The position numbers and the translations under genes were made by a program. DNA of 45,444 nt, taken from assembly GCA_947476485.1 (NCBI GenBank), contig CANJQU010000025.1, positions 1-45,444 of the forward strand, given 5' to 3'. The notes under the pieces were generated by a model, which was not told the origin of the DNA, did not search any database, and saw nothing but the letters and a program-made list of their open reading frames with translations. Below are positions 1 to 8,447 of the stretch, piece by piece. Position 1 is the first letter of the stretch; the number at the start of each line of letters is the position of its first letter. This DNA comes from Chitinophagaceae bacterium. Its GTDB lineage: Bacteria; Bacteroidota; Bacteroidia; Chitinophagales; Chitinophagaceae.

Positions 1-642
1 ATATTTGACAACCTGCAGAAAGCGATGTCATACATCATGTCAATCCACATTCCAATAATCGGGCTTACCATGCTGCCGGTATTTTTTCCGTCACTGCCTT
101 TGTTGCTGATGCCATTGCACATCGTGTTCATGGAGTTGATCATCGATCCGGTATGTTCAATAGCCTTTGAATCTGAGCAGGAAGAAAGCGGAATAATGAG
201 CCGCCCTCCAAGAGATCCCAATGAACAATTTTTCGGCAGACGGAAGATATTGCTTAGTCTTTTGAGCGGGTGCCTCCTGCTGGCGATGGTTATTATAGTG
301 TACGTAATTTCAGTTCATGAAGGGCACTCAGAAGGAGCGGTGAGGGCTATTGCGTTTATATCTTTGATATTAGGGAATGTCTTTCTTGCGCTCACTGATC
401 TCTCGAAAACAAGAAGTTTCTTTTCCGTATTTACAGAAAAAAATCTTCCGGCTATCATTATCCTTATTATAGCAATGATCATGCTGGTCCTGGTTGTTTC
501 GGTCCCTGCACTGCAGCGTATTTTTAGTTTTCAATTCCCGGGATATAAGCATTTTGTACCGCCACTTATTGGCGCGACGGTCGTTCTAGCCATCCTGGAA
601 GGAACAAAGTATTTCAATATAAAAAGGGTAGTTCGTAAATAA
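1..642 (+). CDS. Cation-translocating P-type ATPase, C-terminal part (partial)
   Basis: The reading frame is open from base 1, so this is the 3' end of a longer gene that begins left of the window. The protein part starts with IFDNLQKAMSYIMS, which resembles the hinge before the C-terminal membrane domain of Ca2+/cation P-type ATPases. Several hydrophobic helices follow, with a charged linker containing SRPPRDPNE, typical of the Cation_ATPase_C domain. The family pumps cations across the inner membrane at the cost of ATP. The phosphorylation (DKTGT) and nucleotide-binding domains lie outside the window, so the transported ion cannot be named. It ends with no clear terminator before the convergent methyltransferase gene. 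Confidence 0.85.
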   Translation: MFDNLQKAMSYIMSIHIPIIGLTMLPVFFPSLPLLLMPLHIVFMELIIDPVCSIAFESEQEESGIMSRPPRDPNEQFFGRRKILLSLLSGCLLLAMVIIVYVISVHEGHSEGAVRAIAFISLILGNVFLALTDLSKTRSFFSVFTEKNLPAIIILIIAMIMLVLVVSVPALQRIFSFQFPGYKHFVPPLIGATVVLAILEGTKYFNIKRVVRK

Positions 643-774
643 AACGGAATATGAGAAACGTGCAGCAGCGACGTTAAAAAAAATATACAGGCGACAATTT
701 AATCATCCCAACCCCTAAATGGGTTTCCCCTCATTTTGTGAGAAAATAAAATTGCCCGGCAGGCAGGTTATGGG

Positions 775-1302
775 TCAGGGATTGTTCCGAACCATCTCCC
801 AAAGCACCACGCCCACGCTCACCGATATATTTAAAGAGTGTTTTGCTCCCCATTGCGGTATCTCTATGCATCTGTCAGCGGCCTTTAGCACTTCCTCATT
901 CACACCCGTTACCTCATTTCCAAAAACAAGCGCTATTTTTTCATGTTCCCACTTCAGTTTGTCCAGCATTATGCTGTTGTGTGCCTGCTCTACTGCGAGT
1001 ACTTTATATCCGGCTTCTCTTGCAGCAGCAACGGCGTCCATTGTGGTCGTAAAATTTTTCCATTGGACTGTATCGGTAGCGCCAAGGGCTGTCTTATGAA
1101 TGTCGCGGTGAGGAGGCGCAGGTGTATAGCCGCACAGGTATAATGCTGATACTGCAAAAGCGTCGCAGGTGCGGAATATTGCGCCTACGTTGTGCATACT
1201 GCGCACATCGTCAAGTATTACTATTACCGGATGTTTTTCCGCAGCGAGTATTTCTTCCGGGCTTCTACGGCCCAGTTCTTCCATTGTTTTTCGTTGAACC
1301 AA
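775..1302 (-). CDS. SpoU/TrmH-family RNA 2'-O-ribose methyltransferase
   Basis: This 175-residue protein carries the three SPOUT motifs of the TrmH class: NVGAIFRT at about residues 38-45, LVFGNEVTGV at 125-134 and IPQWGAKHSLNISVSVG at 148-164. The family methylates the 2'-OH of a ribose in tRNA or rRNA with S-adenosylmethionine, using a knotted SAM site at the C-terminus. There is no extra N-terminal substrate-binding domain, so it is the short form, and the exact target nucleotide cannot be told. The start is uncertain: the longest form uses TTG at 1302, while the first ATG is at 1284 (MEELGRRS). Both keep the whole catalytic domain. The gene ends facing the ATPase gene. Confidence 0.88.
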   Translation of the reverse strand: MVQRKTMEELGRRSPEEILAAEKHPVIVILDDVRSMHNVGAIFRTCDAFAVSALYLCGYTPAPPHRDIHKTALGATDTVQWKNFTTTMDAVAAAREAGYKVLAVEQAHNSIMLDKLKWEHEKIALVFGNEVTGVNEEVLKAADRCIEIPQWGAKHSLNISVSVGVVLWEMVRNNP

Positions 1303-1347
1303 TTTGCGCAGGATTTATACCCGGACCCCGGGCAGAACGAGGATAAA

Positions 1348-2133
1348 TTACATAGATGAGGTCTTGAGGTCAGTTACGCGCTTTTTAACGAGGTCATGGT
1401 TCTTTCCAAAAGGAGACGTGAAGCCGATGCTCAGCAACATCAGGTGCACGGTGCGACCATAATTCACCTGGTAACTGTTTCGTGTATAGTCAGGGTTGAC
1501 ATAATTATTAGGATAGTATTGAAATTTGACCGACACGCCACGAGGGATGGCCACCCCGGCAAAAACATAAGGCATGATAGCCGGCGTTGCATCACTGAAC
1601 CATTCATTATATTTTGTTTTCTGGCTCCTGTTCACAAACGATTTTTGCCGGTAGTTAAACGGTGCATCTATGCCGCCACCCAGAAATATATAGCCTCTCC
1701 GGTCTGCCATATTGCCTATTTTGATCCCAACAGGTACACCAAGGTTGTAAGTGCGTTGTTTCCGGGTCATGCCACTACTCAGCTTTTCAATAAACCCAAT
1801 GTTCTTCATGTCTATGCCGGTATAAACGCCTACATGCCGGTTGAAATTGTAATTGAACGTCAGGCCGAAATTGATAATATAAGAAAAGCGCAGCGTACTG
1901 TATGTCGTGTTCGACATGCCGAGCGGGTCGCCATTAATGGCATACTGCTGGTGCTGTAATGCTGCAACAGAGAAAATACCAGCGTCAAGCCCGGAACCAA
2001 TAAAGAACTTGCGCACATGCGGACGGAGTTTTATGGCTATACTGTCGCTGGCGGCAGTTTCTGTTGTTTTAGCTGACGCATTTGCGCTGAATAAAGCGAA
2101 AGACAGCGCAGCAGTAAAGAGGTGTTTTGTCAT
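1348..2133 (-). CDS. Outer-membrane beta-barrel protein (paralogue A)
   Basis: The ATG at 2133 is chosen because it gives a clear signal peptide (MTKHLFTAALSFALFSANASA) on a 261-residue protein. An upstream in-frame ATG would put 18 residues in front of it. The rest is rich in alternating aromatic and polar residues (INFGLTFNYNFN, VGVYTGIDMKNIGF, SVKFQYYPNNYVNPDY), as expected for a small porin-like outer-membrane barrel of the kind common in Bacteroidota. It shares VGxYTGID, NxGFI, YNxGVPxGxKIGNM and FxYYPxNxxNPDY motifs with the next gene upstream, so the two are tandem duplicates on the same strand, 72 bases apart. The substrate or role is unknown. Confidence 0.75.
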   Translation of the reverse strand: MTKHLFTAALSFALFSANASAKTTETAASDSIAIKLRPHVRKFFIGSGLDAGIFSVAALQHQQYAINGDPLGMSNTTYSTLRFSYIINFGLTFNYNFNRHVGVYTGIDMKNIGFIEKLSSGMTRKQRTYNLGVPVGIKIGNMADRRGYIFLGGGIDAPFNYRQKSFVNRSQKTKYNEWFSDATPAIMPYVFAGVAIPRGVSVKFQYYPNNYVNPDYTRNSYQVNYGRTVHLMLLSIGFTSPFGKNHDLVKKRVTDLKTSSM

Positions 2134-2205
2134 GGGTTTTGTTTTCAAAAGTTTGAAACAATGAATAAGCAATAATCGGACCATCAAAGACCGTCAGGTA
2201 AAAAA

Positions 2206-3033
2206 CTATTTGATAACCCGCTGTCCGTTTGCGGTAACTGTAGTTCCGGGAATATTGTGCCTCCGGCCGATAGGTACCCAATAGCCGATGCTCAGCATCA
2301 GCACATGAACATCATAGCCATAATTAGGTTGTAACCCTTTCGACGTTTTATAATCAGGGTTGAGGAAGTTGCCGGGATAGTACTGAAGTTTGAAGACCGC
2401 TCCCTGGTTGATAGCAGCCCCAATGAATACATAAGGCATAAACTCAGGCGTGCGCTTGCTGAACCATTCACTGAACCGGGCCGTCTTGTGCGATTTTTCA
2501 AGGTATTGCTTTTCCTTGTAGTTGATCGGTTTGTCTATTCCTCCACCTATAAAGCCAAATGCCTTCTTATCATCCATGTTCCCTATTTTCACTCCAAATG
2601 GTACTCCCACATTATAAGACCGCCGTTTTACGGTACTGTCGGCATAGGTGAAGTCGATGAATCCCAGGTTCTTAATGTCTATGCCGGTATATATCCCAAC
2701 AGTTTGGGTGATATTAAAATTGAATGTTACTCCAGTATTCAGAAAACCCGAGAAACGGACCGTAGCAACAGTGTTGGTCGGCAACTGTGTTGTCAGGTAT
2801 GGGTATTTATGGTAAATAAATGCTGTGGAAAACAATGCGCCGTCTACATCGGTACTTACCGCAAACCGGCGCGCAGTGAATGGTCTCTTTTTCTTATGCT
2901 TCTTTTTTTTGTGCTTTTTCTTTTTCTCCTTCTCTTCTTTTTTCGCCTTATCGCCCACCTGCTCCTTTGCACCGGCGGTCATCGTCGCCATGCACGATAA
3001 AAACAATATTACCAGGAGTACGCCTTTTTTCAT
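2206..3033 (-). CDS. Outer-membrane beta-barrel protein with lysine-rich N-terminus (paralogue B)
   Basis: This 275-residue protein has a signal peptide (MKKGVLLVILFLSCMATMTAGA), then an almost uninterrupted run of Lys, Glu and His at about residues 30-50, then a barrel domain paralogous to the downstream gene. Shared motifs include VGIYTGIDIKNLGFID, YNVGVPFGVKIGNM, FIGGGID and LQYYPGNFLNPDY. The basic segment is absent from paralogue A. It should lie in the periplasm before the first strand, where it could touch peptidoglycan or the lipid A leaflet, but that is inference. A TAnnTTTG element on the minus strand at 3048-3055 lies 14 bases before the start codon. Confidence 0.75.
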   Translation of the reverse strand: MKKGVLLVILFLSCMATMTAGAKEQVGDKAKKEEKEKKKKHKKKKHKKKRPFTARRFAVSTDVDGALFSTAFIYHKYPYLTTQLPTNTVATVRFSGFLNTGVTFNFNITQTVGIYTGIDIKNLGFIDFTYADSTVKRRSYNVGVPFGVKIGNMDDKKAFGFIGGGIDKPINYKEKQYLEKSHKTARFSEWFSKRTPEFMPYVFIGAAINQGAVFKLQYYPGNFLNPDYKTSKGLQPNYGYDVHVLMLSIGYWVPIGRRHNIPGTTVTANGQRVIK

Positions 3034-3047
3034 GCTGTGTATTTCAT

Positions 3048-3055
3048 CAAAGGTA
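3048..3055 (-). promoter_or_regulatory. Promoter -7 element (TACCTTTG) for the outer-membrane protein pair
   Basis: Read on the minus strand the bases are TACCTTTG, an exact match to the Bacteroidota -7 consensus TAnnTTTG. It is 14 bases upstream of the ATG at 3033, so transcription should begin only a few bases before the start codon. No mapped start site is available. Confidence 0.5.
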
Positions 3056-3181
3056 AAAATTATAGAGAAATTTATTTAGCACATTTCATACTTTGCTAAA
3101 ATACATGACCCGGATAGTGCTGCGGAGGATATAAATATTGATTTTTCTCCTTTTCCACTGCAAAAATTGCCGGATATATGC

Positions 3182-3210
3182 TTTGGCATAAGTATTGACC
3201 CTTATCTTTA
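3182..3210 (+). promoter_or_regulatory. Probable lon promoter (TTTG, 17-base spacer, TATCTTTA)
   Basis: TTTG at 3182-3185 is followed after 17 bases by TATCTTTA at 3203-3210. These fit the Bacteroidota -33 (TTG/TTTG) and -7 (TAnnTTTG) elements with one mismatch in the last base. The expected start is near 3217, about 35 bases before the lon ATG at 3252. The two promoters here diverge from the outer-membrane protein gene. Confidence 0.45.
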
Positions 3211-3251
3211 CAACCCCCTGTATAGAATGAAACGGGGATATTTTTGACATA

Positions 3252-5675
3252 ATGTCCGAAATTAGATCAATGTTAGATATGTTTTTAGGCCAATCAGAGC
3301 AGGAAGTTGAATTTATGCCCATCGTGCCGTTGGGTGAAGACGAAATGGACGAGCAGGAACGTGGGTCACTGCCTATGGAGCTGCCTGTGATCGCCTTGCG
3401 CAATACCGTATTATTTCCAAATGTTGTTTTGCCCATCACTGTTGCCCGGGAAAAATCGGTCAAAGCTATTGCTGCAGCACAGAAGGGCGATAAATGGATA
3501 GGCGTAATTGCTCAGAAGGATAGTGGCAATGAAGATCCTATGCCGGATGACATTTATTCAGTCGGCACCCTGGCCAAAGTAGTGAAGCAGATAAAGATGC
3601 CTGATGGCAACATTACTATTTTTATTATGGGCCGTATGCGGTTCAAGATAGAGGCATACAACCAGGTAGACCCCTATTATATAGCGCAGGTTAAGTACCT
3701 GGAAGACGTGTATCCTCAAAAAGATGAATCTTTTGATGCGCTTATTTCTTCAATAAAAGAATATTCCGAGCGTATAGCCCAGCAATCGATGAATATGCCT
3801 AATGAGGCCAGCATCGTATTGCGCAACATTGAGCAGCAGTCATTCCTTATGCACTTCGTTGCATCTAACATTTCCGCAAAGCTGCAGGATAAGCAGGCAA
3901 TGCTGGAAGAGGATGATATAAGGACCCGTGCTGAAAAATTGCTTAATCTGCTACAGACAGAATTGCAACTGGTGGAGCTGAAGAATGAGATAACAAACAA
4001 AACAAGGGCTGATATAGACCGCCAGCAGCGGGAGTATTTCCTTCAGCAGCAATTAAAGTCGATACGCGAGGAACTGGGCGGTGACCCCAATGAGCGCGAG
4101 ATAAAAGATCTGCAGAAGCGTGCGGAGGAAATGAAATGGACGGATGCTGCCAAGGAATTATTTAAAAAGAACATAGAAAAGCTGGAGCGTATGCACCCCA
4201 GCACCCCTGATTACTCAGTCATATACAACCACCTGGACCTGATGCTCGATCTGCCATGGGGCGTGTATACCGAGGATAGTTACGATCTCAAAAAGGCGCA
4301 GAAAGTACTTGACGATGATCATTACGGTATGGACAAAATAAAGGACCGTATAGTGGAATACCTGGCCGTGCTGAAGTTGAAGGGGGATATGAAGTCGCCA
4401 ATTCTTTGTTTTGTGGGGCCTCCGGGCATCGGTAAAACATCGCTGGGCCGGAGCATCGCAAACGCCATCAGCCGCAAGTATGTACGGTTGAGCTTAGGCG
4501 GTCTACATGATGAGAGTGAGCTGCGCGGGCACCGTAAAACATATATCGGCGCTATGCCGGGCCGTATCATACAGTCGCTGCGCAAAATAAAATCGGCCAA
4601 CCCTGTTTTTATACTTGACGAGATAGATAAGCTTGGTAAGGACTTCCGTGGTGACCCGAGTTCAGCACTGTTGGAAATTCTTGATCCGGAGCAAAATAAT
4701 TCGTTCTATGATAATTATCTCGAACTTGAATTCGATCTTTCGAAGGTGTTGTTTATAGCCACGGCAAACAGCCTCAGCGATATTCAACCTGCGCTCCGTG
4801 ATCGCCTGGAGATCATACAGCTTTCCGGTTATTCACCCGAAGAAAAAACGGAGATAGCCAAACGCCACCTTTTACCAAAACAAAGAGAAATGCATGGGCT
4901 GAGTAAAGTGCCATTGCGTTTTCAGGATAAAGTGATTGGGAAGATAATACAGGAGTACACCCGCGAGAGCGGTGTGCGCGAACTGGACCGCCTGCTGGCC
5001 GGCATCATGCGTTCGGTAGCCAAGGACGTGGCTATGGAAGAAAAAGTGGCACCACAGGTAACTGTTGAACTTGTGGAGCGTGCGCTGGGCAAGCCGCGTT
5101 TCAGCAACGATATTTATACCAAGGGACATCCCACCGGTGTAGTAGTAGGCCTTGCCTGGACCGCAGCCGGCGGAGATATCCTCTTTATTGAAACTTCGTT
5201 GTCAAAAGGCAAGGGCAACCTCACGCTTACGGGCAACCTTGGTAATGTGATGAAGGAAAGTACGAGTACCGCTCTTTCTTACCTGCAGGCCCATGCCGCT
5301 GAATATGACATTCCCAACGAAAGATTCGAACAAACCAATATACACGTTCACGTTCCGGAAGGAGCAACCCCGAAGGACGGGCCGAGCGCCGGTATCACTA
5401 TGCTCACATCGCTTGCGTCTGCTTTTACCGGCAGAAAGGTGAAGGCATATATGGCAATGACCGGTGAGATAACTCTTCGTGGGCAGGTGTTACCTGTAGG
5501 TGGAATAAAGGAGAAGATGCTTGCAGCAAAGCGCGCGGGCATCAGGGAGATCATCATGCCGAAGGCGAATGAAAAAGACGTGGAAGAGATCAACAAGGAA
5601 TATATCAAGGGGCTCACTTTCCACTACGTATCAGACGTGGCGGATGTGCTGGGACTTGCGTTGGGGAAGAAATAA
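3252..5675 (+). CDS. lon: ATP-dependent protease Lon
   Basis: This 807-residue protein has the full Lon A architecture: an N-terminal substrate-binding domain (about 40-250), a coiled helical segment, an AAA+ module with Walker A GPPGIGKTS (389-397) and Walker B FILDEID, and a C-terminal serine protease domain. The catalytic dyad is visible as Ser712 in PKDGPSAG and Lys755 in GGIKEK. Lon is a cytosolic homohexamer that unfolds and degrades misfolded and selected regulatory proteins using ATP. The length is normal for the family. It is a single-gene unit with its own promoter and a strong terminator at 5704-5741. Confidence 0.98.
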   Translation: MSEIRSMLDMFLGQSEQEVEFMPIVPLGEDEMDEQERGSLPMELPVIALRNTVLFPNVVLPITVAREKSVKAIAAAQKGDKWIGVIAQKDSGNEDPMPDDIYSVGTLAKVVKQIKMPDGNITIFIMGRMRFKIEAYNQVDPYYIAQVKYLEDVYPQKDESFDALISSIKEYSERIAQQSMNMPNEASIVLRNIEQQSFLMHFVASNISAKLQDKQAMLEEDDIRTRAEKLLNLLQTELQLVELKNEITNKTRADIDRQQREYFLQQQLKSIREELGGDPNEREIKDLQKRAEEMKWTDAAKELFKKNIEKLERMHPSTPDYSVIYNHLDLMLDLPWGVYTEDSYDLKKAQKVLDDDHYGMDKIKDRIVEYLAVLKLKGDMKSPILCFVGPPGIGKTSLGRSIANAISRKYVRLSLGGLHDESELRGHRKTYIGAMPGRIIQSLRKIKSANPVFILDEIDKLGKDFRGDPSSALLEILDPEQNNSFYDNYLELEFDLSKVLFIATANSLSDIQPALRDRLEIIQLSGYSPEEKTEIAKRHLLPKQREMHGLSKVPLRFQDKVIGKIIQEYTRESGVRELDRLLAGIMRSVAKDVAMEEKVAPQVTVELVERALGKPRFSNDIYTKGHPTGVVVGLAWTAAGGDILFIETSLSKGKGNLTLTGNLGNVMKESTSTALSYLQAHAAEYDIPNERFEQTNIHVHVPEGATPKDGPSAGITMLTSLASAFTGRKVKAYMAMTGEITLRGQVLPVGGIKEKMLAAKRAGIREIIMPKANEKDVEEINKEYIKGLTFHYVSDVADVLGLALGKK

Positions 5676-5703
5676 AGCTTTTTTGAATAAATGAGTTAGA
5701 GGA

Positions 5704-5741
5704 GGGCTTTCAATATCAAAATTGAAAGCCCTTTATTTTTT
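5704..5741 (+). terminator. Intrinsic terminator after lon
   Basis: A perfect 11-bp stem (GGGCTTTCAAT, 5704-5714, with ATTGAAAGCCC, 5721-5731) closes a 6-base loop and is followed by a T-rich tail (5732-5741). Confidence 0.9.
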
Positions 5742-5776
5742 AACTTTTGGCTCCGGCTCGTTTACGGCTAAATCTG

Positions 5777-5784
5777 TAATTTTG
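5777..5784 (+). promoter_or_regulatory. Promoter -7 element (TAATTTTG) of ispH
   Basis: This is an exact match to TAnnTTTG. Only 7 bases separate it from the ATG at 5792, so the transcript would start at or next to the start codon, meaning a leaderless or nearly leaderless mRNA. Confidence 0.5.
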
Positions 5785-5791
5785 CAATTCC

Positions 5792-7021
5792 ATGAAGTCA
5801 TTCAATGTTCCCGTTCATTATCGCAGTCCGCTGGTTTCTGCAATAAAGCTGAAGCGCAAGGCTGATGATAAAATGAAACGGGATTATACGCCTACTATCC
5901 TTCAGTTGGGGTCTTTGCAGATCATCCTTGCCCGTCACTTCGGGTTTTGTTACGGGGTGGAGAATGCGATCGAAATAGCTTTCCGCGCGGTGGCAGAAAA
6001 CCCCGGCAAGCGTATATTTCTGCTCAGCGAAATGATTCACAATCCCGGTGTGAATGCAGATCTGAAAGCTTTCGGAATAAAGTTCATTATGGACACCGGG
6101 GGGCATATGCTCATGGACTGGAGTGAGCTGAAAAGCGATGATGTGGTGATCATTCCGGCTTTCGGCACTACGTTGGAACTGGAACAAAAACTGCGCGATA
6201 CAGGCATAGACCCCACGCACTACGAAACCACCTGTCCTTTCGTGGAAAAAGTGTGGAACCGTGCAGGCAAGATCGGAGACGACGGCTATACTGTAGTCGT
6301 TCATGGCAAGCCGAAACACGAAGAGACCCGCGCTACCTTCTCACATAGTAAAGCGCATACGCCAACTGTTGTTGTAAAAGACATGGACCAGGCGCAACTA
6401 CTGGGCGAATATATAACGGGCGCATTACCTTACGAGAGCTTCTATGAAAATTTCCAGGGGCAATACTCAGAAGGCTTTGATCCGGCAAGGCATTTGCAGA
6501 GAATAGGTGTGGTAAACCAGACTACCATGCTGGCCAGCGAAACACAGGCTATAGCCGACTACCTGAAACAATTAATTATTACACATTATCAGACCCCGCC
6601 AGAGAGCTCGGGGGAGCGGTTTGCAGATACCCGCGATACGCTATGCTATGCCACTAATGACAACCAGAGTGCAGTGCAGGGGATGCTGGCGCGTGAAGCA
6701 GACATGGCATTAGTAATAGGCGGTTACAACAGTTCCAATACATCACATCTTGTAGAGCTTTGTGAGCAGAAGCTGCCTACATATTTTATTACCGATGAAC
6801 ATTGCCTTGCGGCGGCGGGTGAGATACGTCATTTCGACCTGCATAGCCATTCTGAAAAAGTAACTGCGGGTTACCTTCCTGCGCATAGACCGTTGCGCGT
6901 AATGATCACTTCCGGAGCTTCGTGTCCCGATGCGCTGGTAGAAAGAGTAATTGAGCGCCTTGCGGTGATTACCGGAAACGAGCAGGCGGCTACTGTGATC
7001 AAGGAAGAGTGGGAGGTATGA
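5792..7021 (+). CDS. ispH: 4-hydroxy-3-methylbut-2-enyl diphosphate reductase
   Basis: IspH performs the last step of the MEP isoprenoid pathway, reducing HMBPP to IPP and DMAPP with an oxygen-sensitive [4Fe-4S] cluster. The three cluster ligands are visible: Cys53 in GFCYG, Cys148 in TCPFV and Cys378 in SGASCPD. Family motifs EMIHNPGVN, HGKPKHEE, NQTTMLASET and NSSNTSHLVE are present. At 409 residues it is longer than the E. coli type and matches the larger form with an N-terminal extension and an insert before NQTTM, known from Bacteroidota, cyanobacteria and plants. The stop codon is 1 base from the stop of the convergent gene. Confidence 0.95.
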   Translation: MKSFNVPVHYRSPLVSAIKLKRKADDKMKRDYTPTILQLGSLQIILARHFGFCYGVENAIEIAFRAVAENPGKRIFLLSEMIHNPGVNADLKAFGIKFIMDTGGHMLMDWSELKSDDVVIIPAFGTTLELEQKLRDTGIDPTHYETTCPFVEKVWNRAGKIGDDGYTVVVHGKPKHEETRATFSHSKAHTPTVVVKDMDQAQLLGEYITGALPYESFYENFQGQYSEGFDPARHLQRIGVVNQTTMLASETQAIADYLKQLIITHYQTPPESSGERFADTRDTLCYATNDNQSAVQGMLAREADMALVIGGYNSSNTSHLVELCEQKLPTYFITDEHCLAAAGEIRHFDLHSHSEKVTAGYLPAHRPLRVMITSGASCPDALVERVIERLAVITGNEQAATVIKEEWEV

Positions 7022-7022
7022 T

Positions 7023-7577
7023 CTACTTCAGTTTTTCTACTTTGTAATAGCTGTATATGGTCACCAATTCTTTATTCGTTACCGGGTCAAGGATAATTAA
7101 AGAGTCGGAGCGAACTACTTTGTTGCGGTATTCTCTGAGCTCTGTGAATTTGTTGTTGGAATAATCGACCTTGATCCATTTATCATCGCCCACACGGTCG
7201 TATCGCCTGATGATACTGGATACCGGCAGTGGTTTTTTTCTGCCATCAGCATCTTTATAGGAATGCACGGGGTCTGCATAGCTTTTGAACTCTGATATGA
7301 AGCGGATCTCGCTGTTATCCTTTATCCTGTGCAATATGCTGTCCCTGGCATCATAACACTCGAACCTGAAAGTAGTATCCTTATGTTTTCTTTCTCCATG
7401 GGAATAGAACTCGGGAAAGTAAAGCAGTTTTACGGTTGTATCGGTGTAAAAGGCATCCATCCCTCCATCAACCATCATCGTATAAACCGCTACTTTTTCT
7501 TCTTTCTTGCCATCCTGTGCCCAAAGGTGGATGCCATTTGCAAGCAGCGCTAATATTATCAACAGGTTTCTTTTCAT
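7023..7577 (-). CDS. Secreted protein of unknown function
   Basis: I do not recognise this 184-residue protein. It has a signal peptide (MKRNLLIILALLANGIHLWAQ) ending in a typical cleavage site before DGKKEE, so it is exported. The mature part is hydrophilic, rich in Lys, Asp and Tyr, and has no Cys pair, lipobox or repeated motif. It predicts as mostly beta strand by eye (VKLLYFPEFY, RFECYDARDSILHRI, VVRSDSLIIL). A TATATTTG element at 7594-7601 on the minus strand lies 16 bases before the start. It is divergent from the LolA-like gene. Confidence 0.7.
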   Translation of the reverse strand: MKRNLLIILALLANGIHLWAQDGKKEEKVAVYTMMVDGGMDAFYTDTTVKLLYFPEFYSHGERKHKDTTFRFECYDARDSILHRIKDNSEIRFISEFKSYADPVHSYKDADGRKKPLPVSSIIRRYDRVGDDKWIKVDYSNNKFTELREYRNKVVRSDSLIILDPVTNKELVTIYSYYKVEKLK

Positions 7578-7593
7578 TATTGTCCGGTTATCA

Positions 7594-7601
7594 CAAATAT
7601 A
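7594..7601 (-). promoter_or_regulatory. Promoter -7 element (TATATTTG) of the secreted-protein gene
   Basis: The minus-strand bases TATATTTG match TAnnTTTG exactly and lie 16 bases upstream of the ATG at 7577. Confidence 0.45.
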
Positions 7602-7696
7602 CCCAATAGAAAATTAACTTTTTTTATACCCCTTTTCTGCTTCGGCTACAGGGCTTTTTTTAATATCTTGCGTTAAATATTCTCAAAACGGAAAAC

Positions 7697-8422
7697 ATGA
7701 AAAATTTGAAACGCTGGGTCCTCACAGTCTCTCTGCTATTTGCCGGAGCGGTCTTTACTAACGCGCAAACTGCGGATGAAATTATTCAGAAACACATCAA
7801 GGCCATAGGCGGTGTGGAAAGCTGGAAGAAAGTAAAGTCCGTAAAAATGTTGGCAACCAGTAATGCCAATGGCACGGAGATACCAATAACGCTAACGATC
7901 TTGCAAGACAAAGGGATGAAAGTTGAGTATACTTTCAACGGTATGACAGGCTGGGCAATTATCACAGACAAGGCGGGTTGGAATTTCAGCCCTTTCGCCG
8001 GACAGACTAAAGCCGAGGCTATGTCTGAAGAAGCATTAAAGCAATCGCAGGATCAACTGAATATCCACGGCGGACTTATTGATTACAAAGAGAAGGGCAG
8101 TACCGTTACTTACCTGGGAAAGGATGATGTAGAAGGCACTGAGTGTTATAAACTCAAAGTCACATACAAAACAGGAAAAGAGGAAACGATCTATATCGAT
8201 GCGTCTAACTACTATCACATCCGGTCGATTGCAAAAGTTAAAGCTGACGGAAAAGAGCAGGAAGTCACTTCTAACATGGGGAATTTTCAAAAACTCCCGG
8301 AAGGTATCGTTTGGCCAATGTCTATGGACAATGGAGGAGGGCCGATGACTATAAAATCAGTGGAGGTAAATAAGCCACTTCCCGACGATATTTTCAAGCC
8401 AAAAGAAGAGAGCAAAAAATAG
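7697..8422 (+). CDS. Periplasmic LolA/outer-membrane lipoprotein-sorting-like protein
   Basis: The 241-residue product has a signal peptide (MKNLKRWVLTVSLLFAGAVFTNAQ). The mature protein opens with TADEIIQKHIKAIGGVESWKKVKSVKM, the pattern seen in Bacteroidota proteins annotated as outer membrane lipoprotein-sorting, which have a LolA/LppX-like half-barrel fold. The later segment (YKLKVTYKTGKEETIYID, then YYHIRSIAKVKADGKEQEV) also fits. The family binds hydrophobic ligands, but a lipoprotein-chaperone role is not shown here. It is followed after 25 bases by the large BNR/sortilin-like gene, so the two probably form one operon. Confidence 0.7.
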   Translation: MKNLKRWVLTVSLLFAGAVFTNAQTADEIIQKHIKAIGGVESWKKVKSVKMLATSNANGTEIPITLTILQDKGMKVEYTFNGMTGWAIITDKAGWNFSPFAGQTKAEAMSEEALKQSQDQLNIHGGLIDYKEKGSTVTYLGKDDVEGTECYKLKVTYKTGKEETIYIDASNYYHIRSIAKVKADGKEQEVTSNMGNFQKLPEGIVWPMSMDNGGGPMTIKSVEVNKPLPDDIFKPKEESKK

Positions 8423-8447
8423 AGCGGTTCACTTACTAAATTGATTT

